The notes beneath the pieces are model-generated. The model searched no databases, was not told the DNA's origin, and worked only from the letters and a program-made list of their open reading frames with translations. Below are positions 1-6,278 of a stretch of DNA of 7,782 nucleotides, one piece after another. The stretch lies in assembly GCA_964485345.1 (NCBI GenBank), contig CAZAJB010000089.1, forward strand, positions 1 to 7,782. The letters are read 5' to 3'. A program made the position numbers and the translations under genes. The stretch comes from UBA5420 sp964485345. Its GTDB lineage: Bacteria > Bacillota > Limnochordia > Darwinibacteriales > Darwinibacteriaceae. Numbering within the stretch: position 1 is the stretch's first letter; every line of letters starts with the position of its first letter.

Positions 1-1
1 T

Positions 2-7
2 CCACCT
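2..7 (-). promoter_or_regulatory. Possible Shine-Dalgarno AGGTGG for a gene starting just beyond the left edge
   Basis: The minus strand ends GTGAGGTGGA at the window edge. The AGGTGG matches the site used by the second permease. A minus-strand gene could begin within about 10 nt outside the window, which would extend the gene cluster. The gene itself is not visible. Confidence 0.25.
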
Positions 8-42
8 CACTAATAGCTTCAGTCCCAAACAATCTTGCTCCA

Positions 43-67
43 CACTAGGCAATCCGCTTGCCTTGTG
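43..67 (-). repeat. Imperfect inverted repeat downstream of the GH65 gene
   Basis: AGGCAA and TTGCCT pair around a 5-nt loop; beyond one A-A mismatch three more pairs (CAC/GTG) extend the stem. It lies about 40 nt after the GH65 stop codon. No T-run follows on the minus strand, so an intrinsic terminator is not supported. It could be an RNA hairpin or a dyad operator for whatever lies beyond the left edge. I see no coding sequence in 1-106. Confidence 0.35.
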
Positions 68-106
68 AATTGCTCTAGGGACATGTTAGGGCTTGTCTGA
101 GTTGAC

Positions 107-2287
107 TTAACCGATTGAATTTTTGGTTCTATCTTGATCTATGGTGATTTTGTACTTACACCCACCCATGACCACAGAAAAGCGTAGACCACGAATGGAA
201 CGTGGCAATTTCGGATCAACCTGGGGTCTTCCATCCTTTCCTTGACGAAGCCCCGCCATACCCAATACTAAAGCCTGCCAACTCGCCCCCAGAGCAGCCA
301 TATGGATCCCTTCATGGTGCGTGTTCTCCATAATGTTATGGAGGTCCAAAAAAACGCTTTTTTGAAAATAATCCCAAGCCACATCCTCATATCCCAAATC
401 AAAGGCTAACTGGGCATGGGTTCCACAGGATAGGGAGGAATCATGTAGGGTTAAGGGCTCGTAATAGGACCAAATGTTTTGTTTTAGCTTGGTGGGGAAA
501 CGGTCTGAATATAAGGTCATGAGAAGGACTAAGTCGGCCTGCTTAAGCACCTTGTAACGCTGCAAACGGTCGTAAGGAATTGTCCGATAGAGGGCTGTCG
601 CTCCAAGCTTATGGGCGGAAATATCCAAAGGTTCCATACGCTCGAAGACCTCATCTTGCAGTAGGAGATCCCGCTCTTGGTCGTACAAAATGACGATCTT
701 TTCAGCAGCGTCCTCGAACTCCGCCAATTCCTGCGCGGTGACGTGTAATTTGGCTTGCAGGGCATCCCAATCCTCAGGTCGTTGGCGCAGGAGATTGACG
801 GCGCGAATCGCGCCTAACAGGTTTTGCCGCACCAAGTAGTTCGTGTAGGTATTGTTAGTGGTAACCCCGCAGTACTCATCGGGACCTTTCACAAACAAAA
901 GGTTGTAGCAGTCGGTAGCCTCGTGATACGTGAGACGACTCACCCAATAGCGGGCTGTCTCAATTAACATCTCGGCCCCGTAGTGCACAAGAAAATCTTG
1001 ATCGTCTGTAATGCGAACATATTCTTGGACCGCGTGAGCCACATCGGCTGTAATGTGCACCTCGCAGTAGCCCGTATCCCAGGTTTCACATTGCTCGTGA
1101 CCGGTATTCGAAGACATCCAAGGATAGCGTGCTCCCTTTAGTCCCAGGGACTTAGCCCCAGCACGGGCACTTGGTAGCATATGATAGCGGTACAAAAGGA
1201 GATTCTTGGCGGCCTCAGGACGGGTATACAAGAAAAATGGAAGCATGAAGATTTCAGTGTCCCAAAAGTAGTTGCCCTTGTATCTGCCATGCATAAGCCC
1301 GCGAGCTCCTATGCTCACGTAAGGGTCGGCGGCTGCGTTATTTTGCAGCAATTGAAAGATATTATAGCGGACAGCACCCTGTAACTCGGGATCCCCATCG
1401 AGTTCAATGTCGCAGGATTCCCAAAGCTCGCACCAGGCTTGTGTACTCTCCTTTAGCACCCCAGCAAATCCCAACCCGGCTAATAATTGAGCTAGCTTTG
1501 TTGCTTCAGCCAAGTGATCTGGGACATGATCCCGGTCAGAATAGGTGGCAATTGTCTTGGTAACAACCAATGCATCACCTTCGGGGATGATCCCTTCTAC
1601 ACGGACAGCGGTGTAGGCATCGGCTCCTGCCCCGGTGGTGGTCATAGGTAAGTTGGTCATAACGCGATATGCTTGATAGACACGTCTCTCAGATGGCATA
1701 CTTTCCATGACCAAGGCTCCCCCAGCGTCATTAGCCTCGCAGATGACAGGGGCTAAGAGGCGCTTGTACTGCGTGTTCTCCGTCAATTGCTCGTCAGAAA
1801 TTGGTAGGTTCGTCACATCGCCGTCCAATCCAGTTTCAAGGCTGATGTGCAAATCTCCATTTAGAGGCCTGATTTCTACTTCCAAGGCCGATGCATGCTT
1901 ATTGTGCATACTGACGCAGCGGCGGGAGCTGAGCCTAAAGAGTTCTCCACTTTCCATTTCCCAAACAGCTTTTCTTGTGAGAAGTCCCGTCTTCAAATCC
2001 AAAGTGGCCGCGGCGGAGATTTCTTGGCAGGGCATTCCAAAGCGGACGGAAAACAGATCAGGCAGATTGACCATGTCAGTAATTTCCGGCTTGATATACT
2101 CGAAAAAGCCTGCTAGAAAGGTGCTCCGTTCGAAACTGTTTTCCTTAATCCCCGCAGGATCAAAGCCTCGCACTCCTAGATAACCATTTCCCTGGGATAA
2201 AATGCTCTCGTAAAAGGGATACTGTCGCTGATCCATGCCTGTTATCTCCAGGCTCCACGGAAGAATCTTCAATTGGTCACTCTTCAT
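107..2287 (-). CDS. GH65 family sugar phosphorylase (alpha-glucoside + phosphate to beta-glucose 1-phosphate), acceptor unknown
   Basis: This 726-residue, probably cytoplasmic enzyme is close to full length for GH65, the family of maltose, trehalose, kojibiose, nigerose and glucosylglycerol phosphorylases. The N-terminal beta-sandwich carries SQGNGYLGVRG (31-41). The (alpha/alpha)6 barrel follows, with YKGNYFWDTEIFMLPFF (336-352), ARYPWMSSNTGHEQCETWDT (386-405), EVHITADVAHAVQEY (409-423), the catalytic-acid motif KGPDEY (467-472, Glu471), KQADLVLL (582-589) and LHDSSLSCGTHAQLAF (614-629). A small C-terminal beta-domain ends the protein. KQAD and HDSSLS are the sugar- and phosphate-site signatures of the phosphorylase branch, so phosphorolysis is favoured over hydrolysis. 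Unusual points are GPDEYC where GPDEYH is common, the segment HEQCETWDTGYCEVH, and four cysteines near active-site motifs (400, 408, 473, 621). The specificity cannot be named. Its start overlaps the GH125-like gene by 11 bp, implying coupled translation. Confidence 0.93.
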   Translation of the reverse strand: MKSDQLKILPWSLEITGMDQRQYPFYESILSQGNGYLGVRGFDPAGIKENSFERSTFLAGFFEYIKPEITDMVNLPDLFSVRFGMPCQEISAAATLDLKTGLLTRKAVWEMESGELFRLSSRRCVSMHNKHASALEVEIRPLNGDLHISLETGLDGDVTNLPISDEQLTENTQYKRLLAPVICEANDAGGALVMESMPSERRVYQAYRVMTNLPMTTTGAGADAYTAVRVEGIIPEGDALVVTKTIATYSDRDHVPDHLAEATKLAQLLAGLGFAGVLKESTQAWCELWESCDIELDGDPELQGAVRYNIFQLLQNNAAADPYVSIGARGLMHGRYKGNYFWDTEIFMLPFFLYTRPEAAKNLLLYRYHMLPSARAGAKSLGLKGARYPWMSSNTGHEQCETWDTGYCEVHITADVAHAVQEYVRITDDQDFLVHYGAEMLIETARYWVSRLTYHEATDCYNLLFVKGPDEYCGVTTNNTYTNYLVRQNLLGAIRAVNLLRQRPEDWDALQAKLHVTAQELAEFEDAAEKIVILYDQERDLLLQDEVFERMEPLDISAHKLGATALYRTIPYDRLQRYKVLKQADLVLLMTLYSDRFPTKLKQNIWSYYEPLTLHDSSLSCGTHAQLAFDLGYEDVAWDYFQKSVFLDLHNIMENTHHEGIHMAALGASWQALVLGMAGLRQGKDGRPQVDPKLPRSIRGLRFSVVMGGCKYKITIDQDRTKNSIG

Positions 2288-4070
2288 TGCCCAGCGTCCT
2301 TTCTTTTCGCAAAGCTTCTGCCAAGGCATAAGCTAAAAATCCGGCGCAAGTCGCAAAGGCTGCCCCAGTCATACATTCGCCCGTTTCCTCATGGACACTT
2401 TCGCAGGCAATACCGTTATCTAGGTTTGTGCGCGATAGATGGAGTAGCGCTGTTTCTCGATTAGAACTTAACAAGCTGTTACAGATGGATAAGATCCAAG
2501 GGTGGGGAGCATGCTCACAACCGATCTCGGCAATAGGCTTCCCACTAAAGGAAAAACGGTAGTCGGGATCTCGAATCATTTCAACTGTATTGCGATACAC
2601 TTCGTCCTCATAGGTACAGAATTCGTACCAAGGTAGTAACATCAGGCTGCCAGGTGGCTCATCGTAAATATCCCAATTGCCCATTAGGTCAACAGACCAG
2701 GCGAAGACGGGTTTGCCACCCTGTTCTTGAATACAATGGGTACCAATAGCCTCTTTCACCGCCGCCGCTTCTTGGGATAGATCTAGGCCAAATAGTTCGC
2801 ACAAGTCAGTCAGCATTCTCCAGACCAACATGTTGTCATAGGTGAGGTACCTATACACATGCATGTCATCTGTTGGCTGCAAGAAGGTCTCATAAAGGGG
2901 AATGGAGGGATGCCTTTTACTTTTAAGGATGCTCAAAATGTGTTCTACGCCTTTGCGCACATAGTGTTCTTCGAGAATGGTCCCATCACCGGAAATGTCC
3001 ACATAGCGCTTCAGGGCAATAATTGGTGCACACAACTCATCGAGCTCAAAGCCAGGTTCTAGGACAGTGCCATCGATGTATCGGCTGTGAGTACCCACGT
3101 TCTTGATCTGCCGGGTAAAGACGTACGTAAGAATCTCTCGGGCATAGGCCTGATCAACCATGATGATCGAAGGGAAACTCCAAAGCAAAGAATCTCGATC
3201 CCAATAGGCCGCCGAAACATAATAGCGTGGACTACGGGAGGTGACACAGCAAAACTCCTCGGTATCTAGGGTGATACCGGTGGCAAAGAAAAAGTTGAAG
3301 AACAAATTGAGGTTGAGTAGTTCGCGTAAATGTACGTCTTCTGCTTGGATAATCCTTGTGGACAGCCATTGACTCGTCTTCTCATATTCAGAGCTAAACC
3401 CCTGACGACTCATTTCCTTAGCACTAGTGGTAGCGGCCACTTCCTCGTAACCAAGTCCCCAGAAAAAGTCTGTGGAATCCTCTTCGTTTTTTTCGAGATG
3501 GACGGTCTTCTGTAAATCGAAAGAGATGTTCTTGTGTTCATCCGCGCAAAATTCCCATTCTACTTGGGGATCACACAAGGGGGCCAAAGCAAACAGGGGA
3601 AGACCAACACGCATATCCACGACAAAAGAATGGTTCCAACCACTCGGGTAAGCGAATTTCTCGCCTCGAATGGGCTTGGCCTCATTAATCTCCACTAAGG
3701 TCTCACCGAAATAACCCTCTAAACCATAAGTAACGGTGACCGCTTGGGTAGATCTTGCGGCAAGTTGATAAACAAACCCCCGTTCTCCAAGTGGAGCGAG
3801 CAAGCATCCACGGATTTCTACAGGGCCCGCCTGGGCAGTAAAGTGGGGAATCCAATAATTAGCACGGGACCACCCAAAATTGGTTAGGGGAACCTCCTCA
3901 CCATCTATAACCACCTTGGGGCGCAAGAGAGGTGTTGCTGCATTCCCTGTAATATGGATCAAACCTTTGGCGCCCATGTGCAGAAATGTAATTCCTTCGA
4001 CGCCACCGTTCGTTGTGTTAATCGTTGGCAAAGAAACATACTCATTACCCGTTACAAAATAGCCGTTCAT
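2277..4070 (-). CDS. (alpha/alpha)6-barrel glycoside hydrolase, GH125-like / clan GH-L-like, with N-terminal beta-domain
   Basis: From ATG 4070 the product has 597 residues and no signal peptide, so it is probably cytoplasmic. Residues 1 to about 225 look beta-rich (MNGYFVTGNEYVSL, then many alternating hydrophobic strands). From about 235 onward the protein looks helical, like a six-hairpin glycosidase barrel. Key motifs are YWDRDSLLWSFP (289-300), THSRYIDGTVLEPGFELDEL (327-346), a helix NMLVWRML (413-420), HAPHPWILSICNSLL (520-534) and GIACESVHEETGE (553-565). FELD-x-LCxP and the C-terminal ESVH resemble GH125 (inverting exo-alpha-1,6-mannosidases), whose base glutamate sits in a similar C-terminal ES motif; by that analogy Glu557 is a candidate base, and the acid may be Asp344 or a neighbour. 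The size and N-terminal domain differ from typical GH125, so alpha-glucosidase or debranching activity is equally possible. An in-frame ATG at 4133 would add 21 residues encoded through the stem-loop. It overlaps the GH65 gene by 11 bp. Confidence 0.78.
   Translation of the reverse strand: MNGYFVTGNEYVSLPTINTTNGGVEGITFLHMGAKGLIHITGNAATPLLRPKVVIDGEEVPLTNFGWSRANYWIPHFTAQAGPVEIRGCLLAPLGERGFVYQLAARSTQAVTVTYGLEGYFGETLVEINEAKPIRGEKFAYPSGWNHSFVVDMRVGLPLFALAPLCDPQVEWEFCADEHKNISFDLQKTVHLEKNEEDSTDFFWGLGYEEVAATTSAKEMSRQGFSSEYEKTSQWLSTRIIQAEDVHLRELLNLNLFFNFFFATGITLDTEEFCCVTSRSPRYYVSAAYWDRDSLLWSFPSIIMVDQAYAREILTYVFTRQIKNVGTHSRYIDGTVLEPGFELDELCAPIIALKRYVDISGDGTILEEHYVRKGVEHILSILKSKRHPSIPLYETFLQPTDDMHVYRYLTYDNMLVWRMLTDLCELFGLDLSQEAAAVKEAIGTHCIQEQGGKPVFAWSVDLMGNWDIYDEPPGSLMLLPWYEFCTYEDEVYRNTVEMIRDPDYRFSFSGKPIAEIGCEHAPHPWILSICNSLLSSNRETALLHLSRTNLDNGIACESVHEETGECMTGAAFATCAGFLAYALAEALRKERTLGNEE
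2297..2302 (-). promoter_or_regulatory. Shine-Dalgarno AAAGGA fixing the GH65 start at 2287
   Basis: AAAGGA on the minus strand, inside the end of the GH125-like gene, lies 9 nt before ATG 2287-2285. It supports this start over the in-frame ATG at 2329, which would prepend 14 residues (MPWQKLCEKKGRWA) with no counterpart expected in the family. Confidence 0.7.
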
Positions 4071-4074
4071 CCCG

Positions 4075-4078
4075 CTCC
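4075..4078 (-). promoter_or_regulatory. GGAG ribosome-binding site for the GH125-like enzyme (start at 4070)
   Basis: GGAG within a G-rich run lies 4 nt before ATG 4070-4068 on the minus strand. The competing ATG at 4133 has GGAG only 3 nt away (4137-4140). Both spacers are short, so the site alone does not decide; the stem-loop between the two ATGs favours the downstream one. Confidence 0.45.
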
Positions 4079-4097
4079 CCCCATCCAAAAAGCTAAA

Positions 4098-4130
4098 GGA
4101 GCCCCTCTCATAATGCAAAGAGGGGCCACC
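4098..4130 (-). terminator. GC-rich stem-loop between the binding-protein gene and the enzyme genes (possible attenuator or mRNA stabiliser)
   Basis: On the minus strand GCCCCTCT (4126-4119 complement) and AGAGGGGC (4108-4101 complement) form an exact 8-bp stem with a 10-nt loop. A G-U pair, a bulged U and two more G-C pairs can extend it. The stem is followed by TCCTTTAGCTTTTTGG, so the T-run of five begins about 10 nt past the stem. That is weaker than a classical intrinsic terminator. It starts about 23 bp after the binding-protein stop and ends before the ATG at 4070. Its position suits a partial terminator or a 3' stabiliser that keeps binding-protein mRNA more abundant than the enzyme mRNA. 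The stem is seen directly; its function is inferred. Confidence 0.5.
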
Positions 4131-4152
4131 CATGTGCTCCGTACTTTACGTC

Positions 4153-5397
4153 TTAAAGCGTAATGCGAGCCTCTAATTCCTCTTGACCAGCTTCTAGTGC
4201 TTCCTCGGGAGTCACAAAGCCATCCCTAGCATCGGAAAGGTGACGGCCGAGGATATCGGACAGTTCTTCAAACTGCTCGATGACTGGAGGTGTCACCAGA
4301 TATTGGAGGGATTCAAAAATCACTGCTTTGCTTTCTGGCGGCGTGGTAGCTGCGTACATATCGAGGATTTCTTGATAGGTGACTGCTGGAAGCTCCCATC
4401 CGGCCTGTACCCGAATCTCAGCAGCTTCCTTACTTGCTGACAAGAACTTGATCCATTCAAAAGCGGCATCAGCCTTCTTGGTGTTCTTGTTGATGACCAA
4501 GCCGTTGGCAAAGAAATGTGTGGCCTTCGCTATGTTTCCAGGTTCTACCGCAATATCCCATTCGAAATCGCAGTTTTCTGCCATATAGGGAAACGCCCAG
4601 CTACCAGTGACCAACATCCCCAACCGACCCGCTGCAAACAAGTCCCAATCTCCCATGCCTGAGAGTTGCTCTTCTGTAGGCATGACATTATACTTTTGCA
4701 CACGGTCCACCATGTATTGGAGCGTTGCTACGTTCTCTGGTGTGTTCACAGTAAACTTCGTTCTATCGTCATTGAAAAGGCTACCACCATTTTGCCCCAC
4801 GATCTTATAGAATTCGTGGAACTGAATGGGCTGGAAAATCCCGAAAATGTCATCATCTAGAGCGCGGATTTTTTTGGCCGCGGCTAGTTGATCGTCCCAA
4901 GTCCACTCGCTGGTCGGATAGGCAACATTGGCCCGATCAAATAGGTCTTTGTTGTACAACACGATTACATTCGAGAAACTGAAGGGTAACCCATATTGCG
5001 TCCCACCACTTGTAAAGGCGGCAAGGGCACTTGCATCGGAAACCGAGGTATCAAAGCCGGATCGTTCAATAAGCTCTTCTAGAGGTTGAATCGTCCCTTT
5101 CATAGCGTAGGCTGCAAAATTCTCGAAGTTCAGTTCAAAGGCATCGGGCGCAGTACCTGCCACAACGCTAGTCATCAACCGCACAAAATACTCGTCGTAC
5201 CCTACTGTTTGAATATTTACCTTGATGTTCGGGTTTTGAGCTTCGAAAATCTCATGCATTTTTTTCAAATGGACCTCATTCTCACCGCTTGAAGAAAAGT
5301 TGAGAAAGTCAACTGTAACAACTTGGGCATGAACCGTAAACGACAGACAAAGAACCAGCAAGAGCGACGTTACCAAGAAACCTCTTACGTTTTTCAT
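4153..5397 (-). CDS. Extracellular sugar-binding protein of an ABC transporter (family 1, MalE/UgpB-like)
   Basis: This 414-residue protein captures the sugar outside the membrane and delivers it to the two permeases encoded just upstream. Residues 1-24 form a Sec signal peptide: a short basic start (MKNVRG), a hydrophobic core (FLVTSLLLVLCLSF) and a signal peptidase I-like site after VHA, with mature protein beginning at about Gln25. The Cys in the core (LLVLC) does not fit a lipobox. The fold signature of family 1 binding proteins is clear: FEAQNPNIKVNIQTVGYDEY (51-70), AGTAPDAFEL (80-89), YGLPFSFSNVIVLYNKDLF (135-153), EWTWDDQLAAAKKI (164-177), GRLGMLVTGSWAF (257-269) and NGLVINKNTKKADAAFEWIK (298-317). 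Aromatic residues at about 139, 141, 147, 167 and 267 are candidates for sugar stacking. It follows the permeases, whereas binding-protein genes are more often first. A stem-loop follows the stop codon. Ligand unknown. Confidence 0.95.
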   Translation of the reverse strand: MKNVRGFLVTSLLLVLCLSFTVHAQVVTVDFLNFSSSGENEVHLKKMHEIFEAQNPNIKVNIQTVGYDEYFVRLMTSVVAGTAPDAFELNFENFAAYAMKGTIQPLEELIERSGFDTSVSDASALAAFTSGGTQYGLPFSFSNVIVLYNKDLFDRANVAYPTSEWTWDDQLAAAKKIRALDDDIFGIFQPIQFHEFYKIVGQNGGSLFNDDRTKFTVNTPENVATLQYMVDRVQKYNVMPTEEQLSGMGDWDLFAAGRLGMLVTGSWAFPYMAENCDFEWDIAVEPGNIAKATHFFANGLVINKNTKKADAAFEWIKFLSASKEAAEIRVQAGWELPAVTYQEILDMYAATTPPESKAVIFESLQYLVTPPVIEQFEELSDILGRHLSDARDGFVTPEEALEAGQEELEARITL

Positions 5398-5406
5398 CAA
5401 TTTTCA

Positions 5407-5410
5407 CTCC
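5407..5410 (-). promoter_or_regulatory. Shine-Dalgarno GGAG for the binding protein; ATG preferred over the TTG just before it
   Basis: The 53-bp gap at 5398-5450 holds GGAG on the minus strand, 9 nt before ATG (5397-5395) and 6 nt before an adjacent in-frame TTG (5400-5398). A 9-nt spacer also precedes the first permease and the GH65 gene here, which favours the ATG. I see no hairpin or convincing promoter in this gap. Confidence 0.6.
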
Positions 5411-5450
5411 ATTTCTTTGGTTTGATTTCCTACCTCATTACCACCAGTTT

Positions 5451-6278
5451 TCAGCCTTTGATCCCCCCTATACTTAAGCCTTGTTCAAAGTACTTTTGAG
5501 CTAGAAAATAGAGAATCAAGATTGGAACCATAGAGATGAGCCCACCGGCCATCAAGAGATTATACTGGTTGCCATATTGAGTGTTCAGGAGCCCTAACCC
5601 CACAGGCAGGGTCATCTTGGCCCGATCCGTCAAGACGATTAAGGGCCAGAGGTAATCATTCCAGGTACCCATAAAGGTAATGACGGAAAGTGCTGCCAGA
5701 ATGGGCTTGCTTAAAGGAATAATAATGCGCCAGAAGATAGTGAAGTGAGATGCCCCGTCAATAATCGCCGCCTCAATGTATGCGTCGGGTATGACCCGTA
5801 TATTTTGCCGCAATAGAAACGTGGCAAAGGCATTATAAATCGTGGGAAGCAAGACACCAAAGTATGTGTTTAATAACCCAAGATAACGTAAGACCAAGAA
5901 GTTAGGAATCATGGTCACCTGCCCCGGAATCATCATGGTCATGAGAAATAGGGTAAACAATGCTTCCCTGCCCTTAAAGGGTATTTTGGAAAACACATAG
6001 GCGGCCATAGCCGATGACACCACTACAATGATGGTCGTGGTCACAGAGATGAACACACTATTCCAGATGGCTCGGGCAAAGGGGAAAAGTTGAAACAACC
6101 TCTGATAGGCCTCAAAACTTGGTGCATCTGGAACCCACTGAATCGGTAAGACCACTAAGGCCTTTCTGGCCTTTAAGGATGTTGAGACCATCCAAAAGAA
6201 GGGAATTAGGTTAAAGAAACCTATTAATGTGGCAAAAGTGTAGAATGCAAGCTTGCTGGTGATTCCCTTACGAGTCAT
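5451..6278 (-). CDS. ABC sugar transporter permease, MalG/UgpE type (CUT1)
   Basis: This 275-residue inner-membrane permease is the second channel subunit of the importer. From the ATG at 6278 the protein opens MTRKGITSK followed by a hydrophobic helix, as is usual for MalG-type subunits. Several further hydrophobic segments follow. The EAA loop is at about residues 169-188 (EAAIIDGA ... IIIPLSKP), with its Gly at 175. MGTWNDYLWPLIVL (203-216) and the C-terminal end QGLSIGGIKG are characteristic of the CUT1 MalG branch. It overlaps the upstream permease by 11 bp (6268-6278), implying coupled translation and equal amounts of the two subunits. An in-frame start at 6305 is possible but less likely. 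Downstream, 53 bp separate it from the binding-protein gene. No ATPase gene is visible in the window. Confidence 0.95.
   Translation of the reverse strand: MTRKGITSKLAFYTFATLIGFFNLIPFFWMVSTSLKARKALVVLPIQWVPDAPSFEAYQRLFQLFPFARAIWNSVFISVTTTIIVVVSSAMAAYVFSKIPFKGREALFTLFLMTMMIPGQVTMIPNFLVLRYLGLLNTYFGVLLPTIYNAFATFLLRQNIRVIPDAYIEAAIIDGASHFTIFWRIIIPLSKPILAALSVITFMGTWNDYLWPLIVLTDRAKMTLPVGLGLLNTQYGNQYNLLMAGGLISMVPILILYFLAQKYFEQGLSIGGIKG

Noticed and set aside
43..67. Intrinsic terminator after the GH65 gene
   Set aside because: The stem is present but no T-run follows it on the minus strand (the next bases are TGGAGCAAG).
1707..2183. 158-codon open frame on the plus strand opposite the GH65 gene
   Set aside because: It lies wholly antisense to the well-supported GH65 N-terminal domain, and its product shows no recognisable motif.
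4068..4085. Six-codon mini-frame (ATG ... TGA) whose stop overlaps the ATG at 4070 as ATGA
   Set aside because: It lies in a G-rich run and has no convincing ribosome-binding site; it most likely arises by chance.
5326..5397. Lipoprotein signal in the binding protein (Cys17)
   Set aside because: The residues before Cys are LLVL, without the small residue required at -1, and the hydrophobic core continues beyond it.
5398..5450. Possible internal promoter ahead of the binding-protein gene
   Set aside because: No -35/-10 pair with acceptable spacing could be found in the 53-bp gap.
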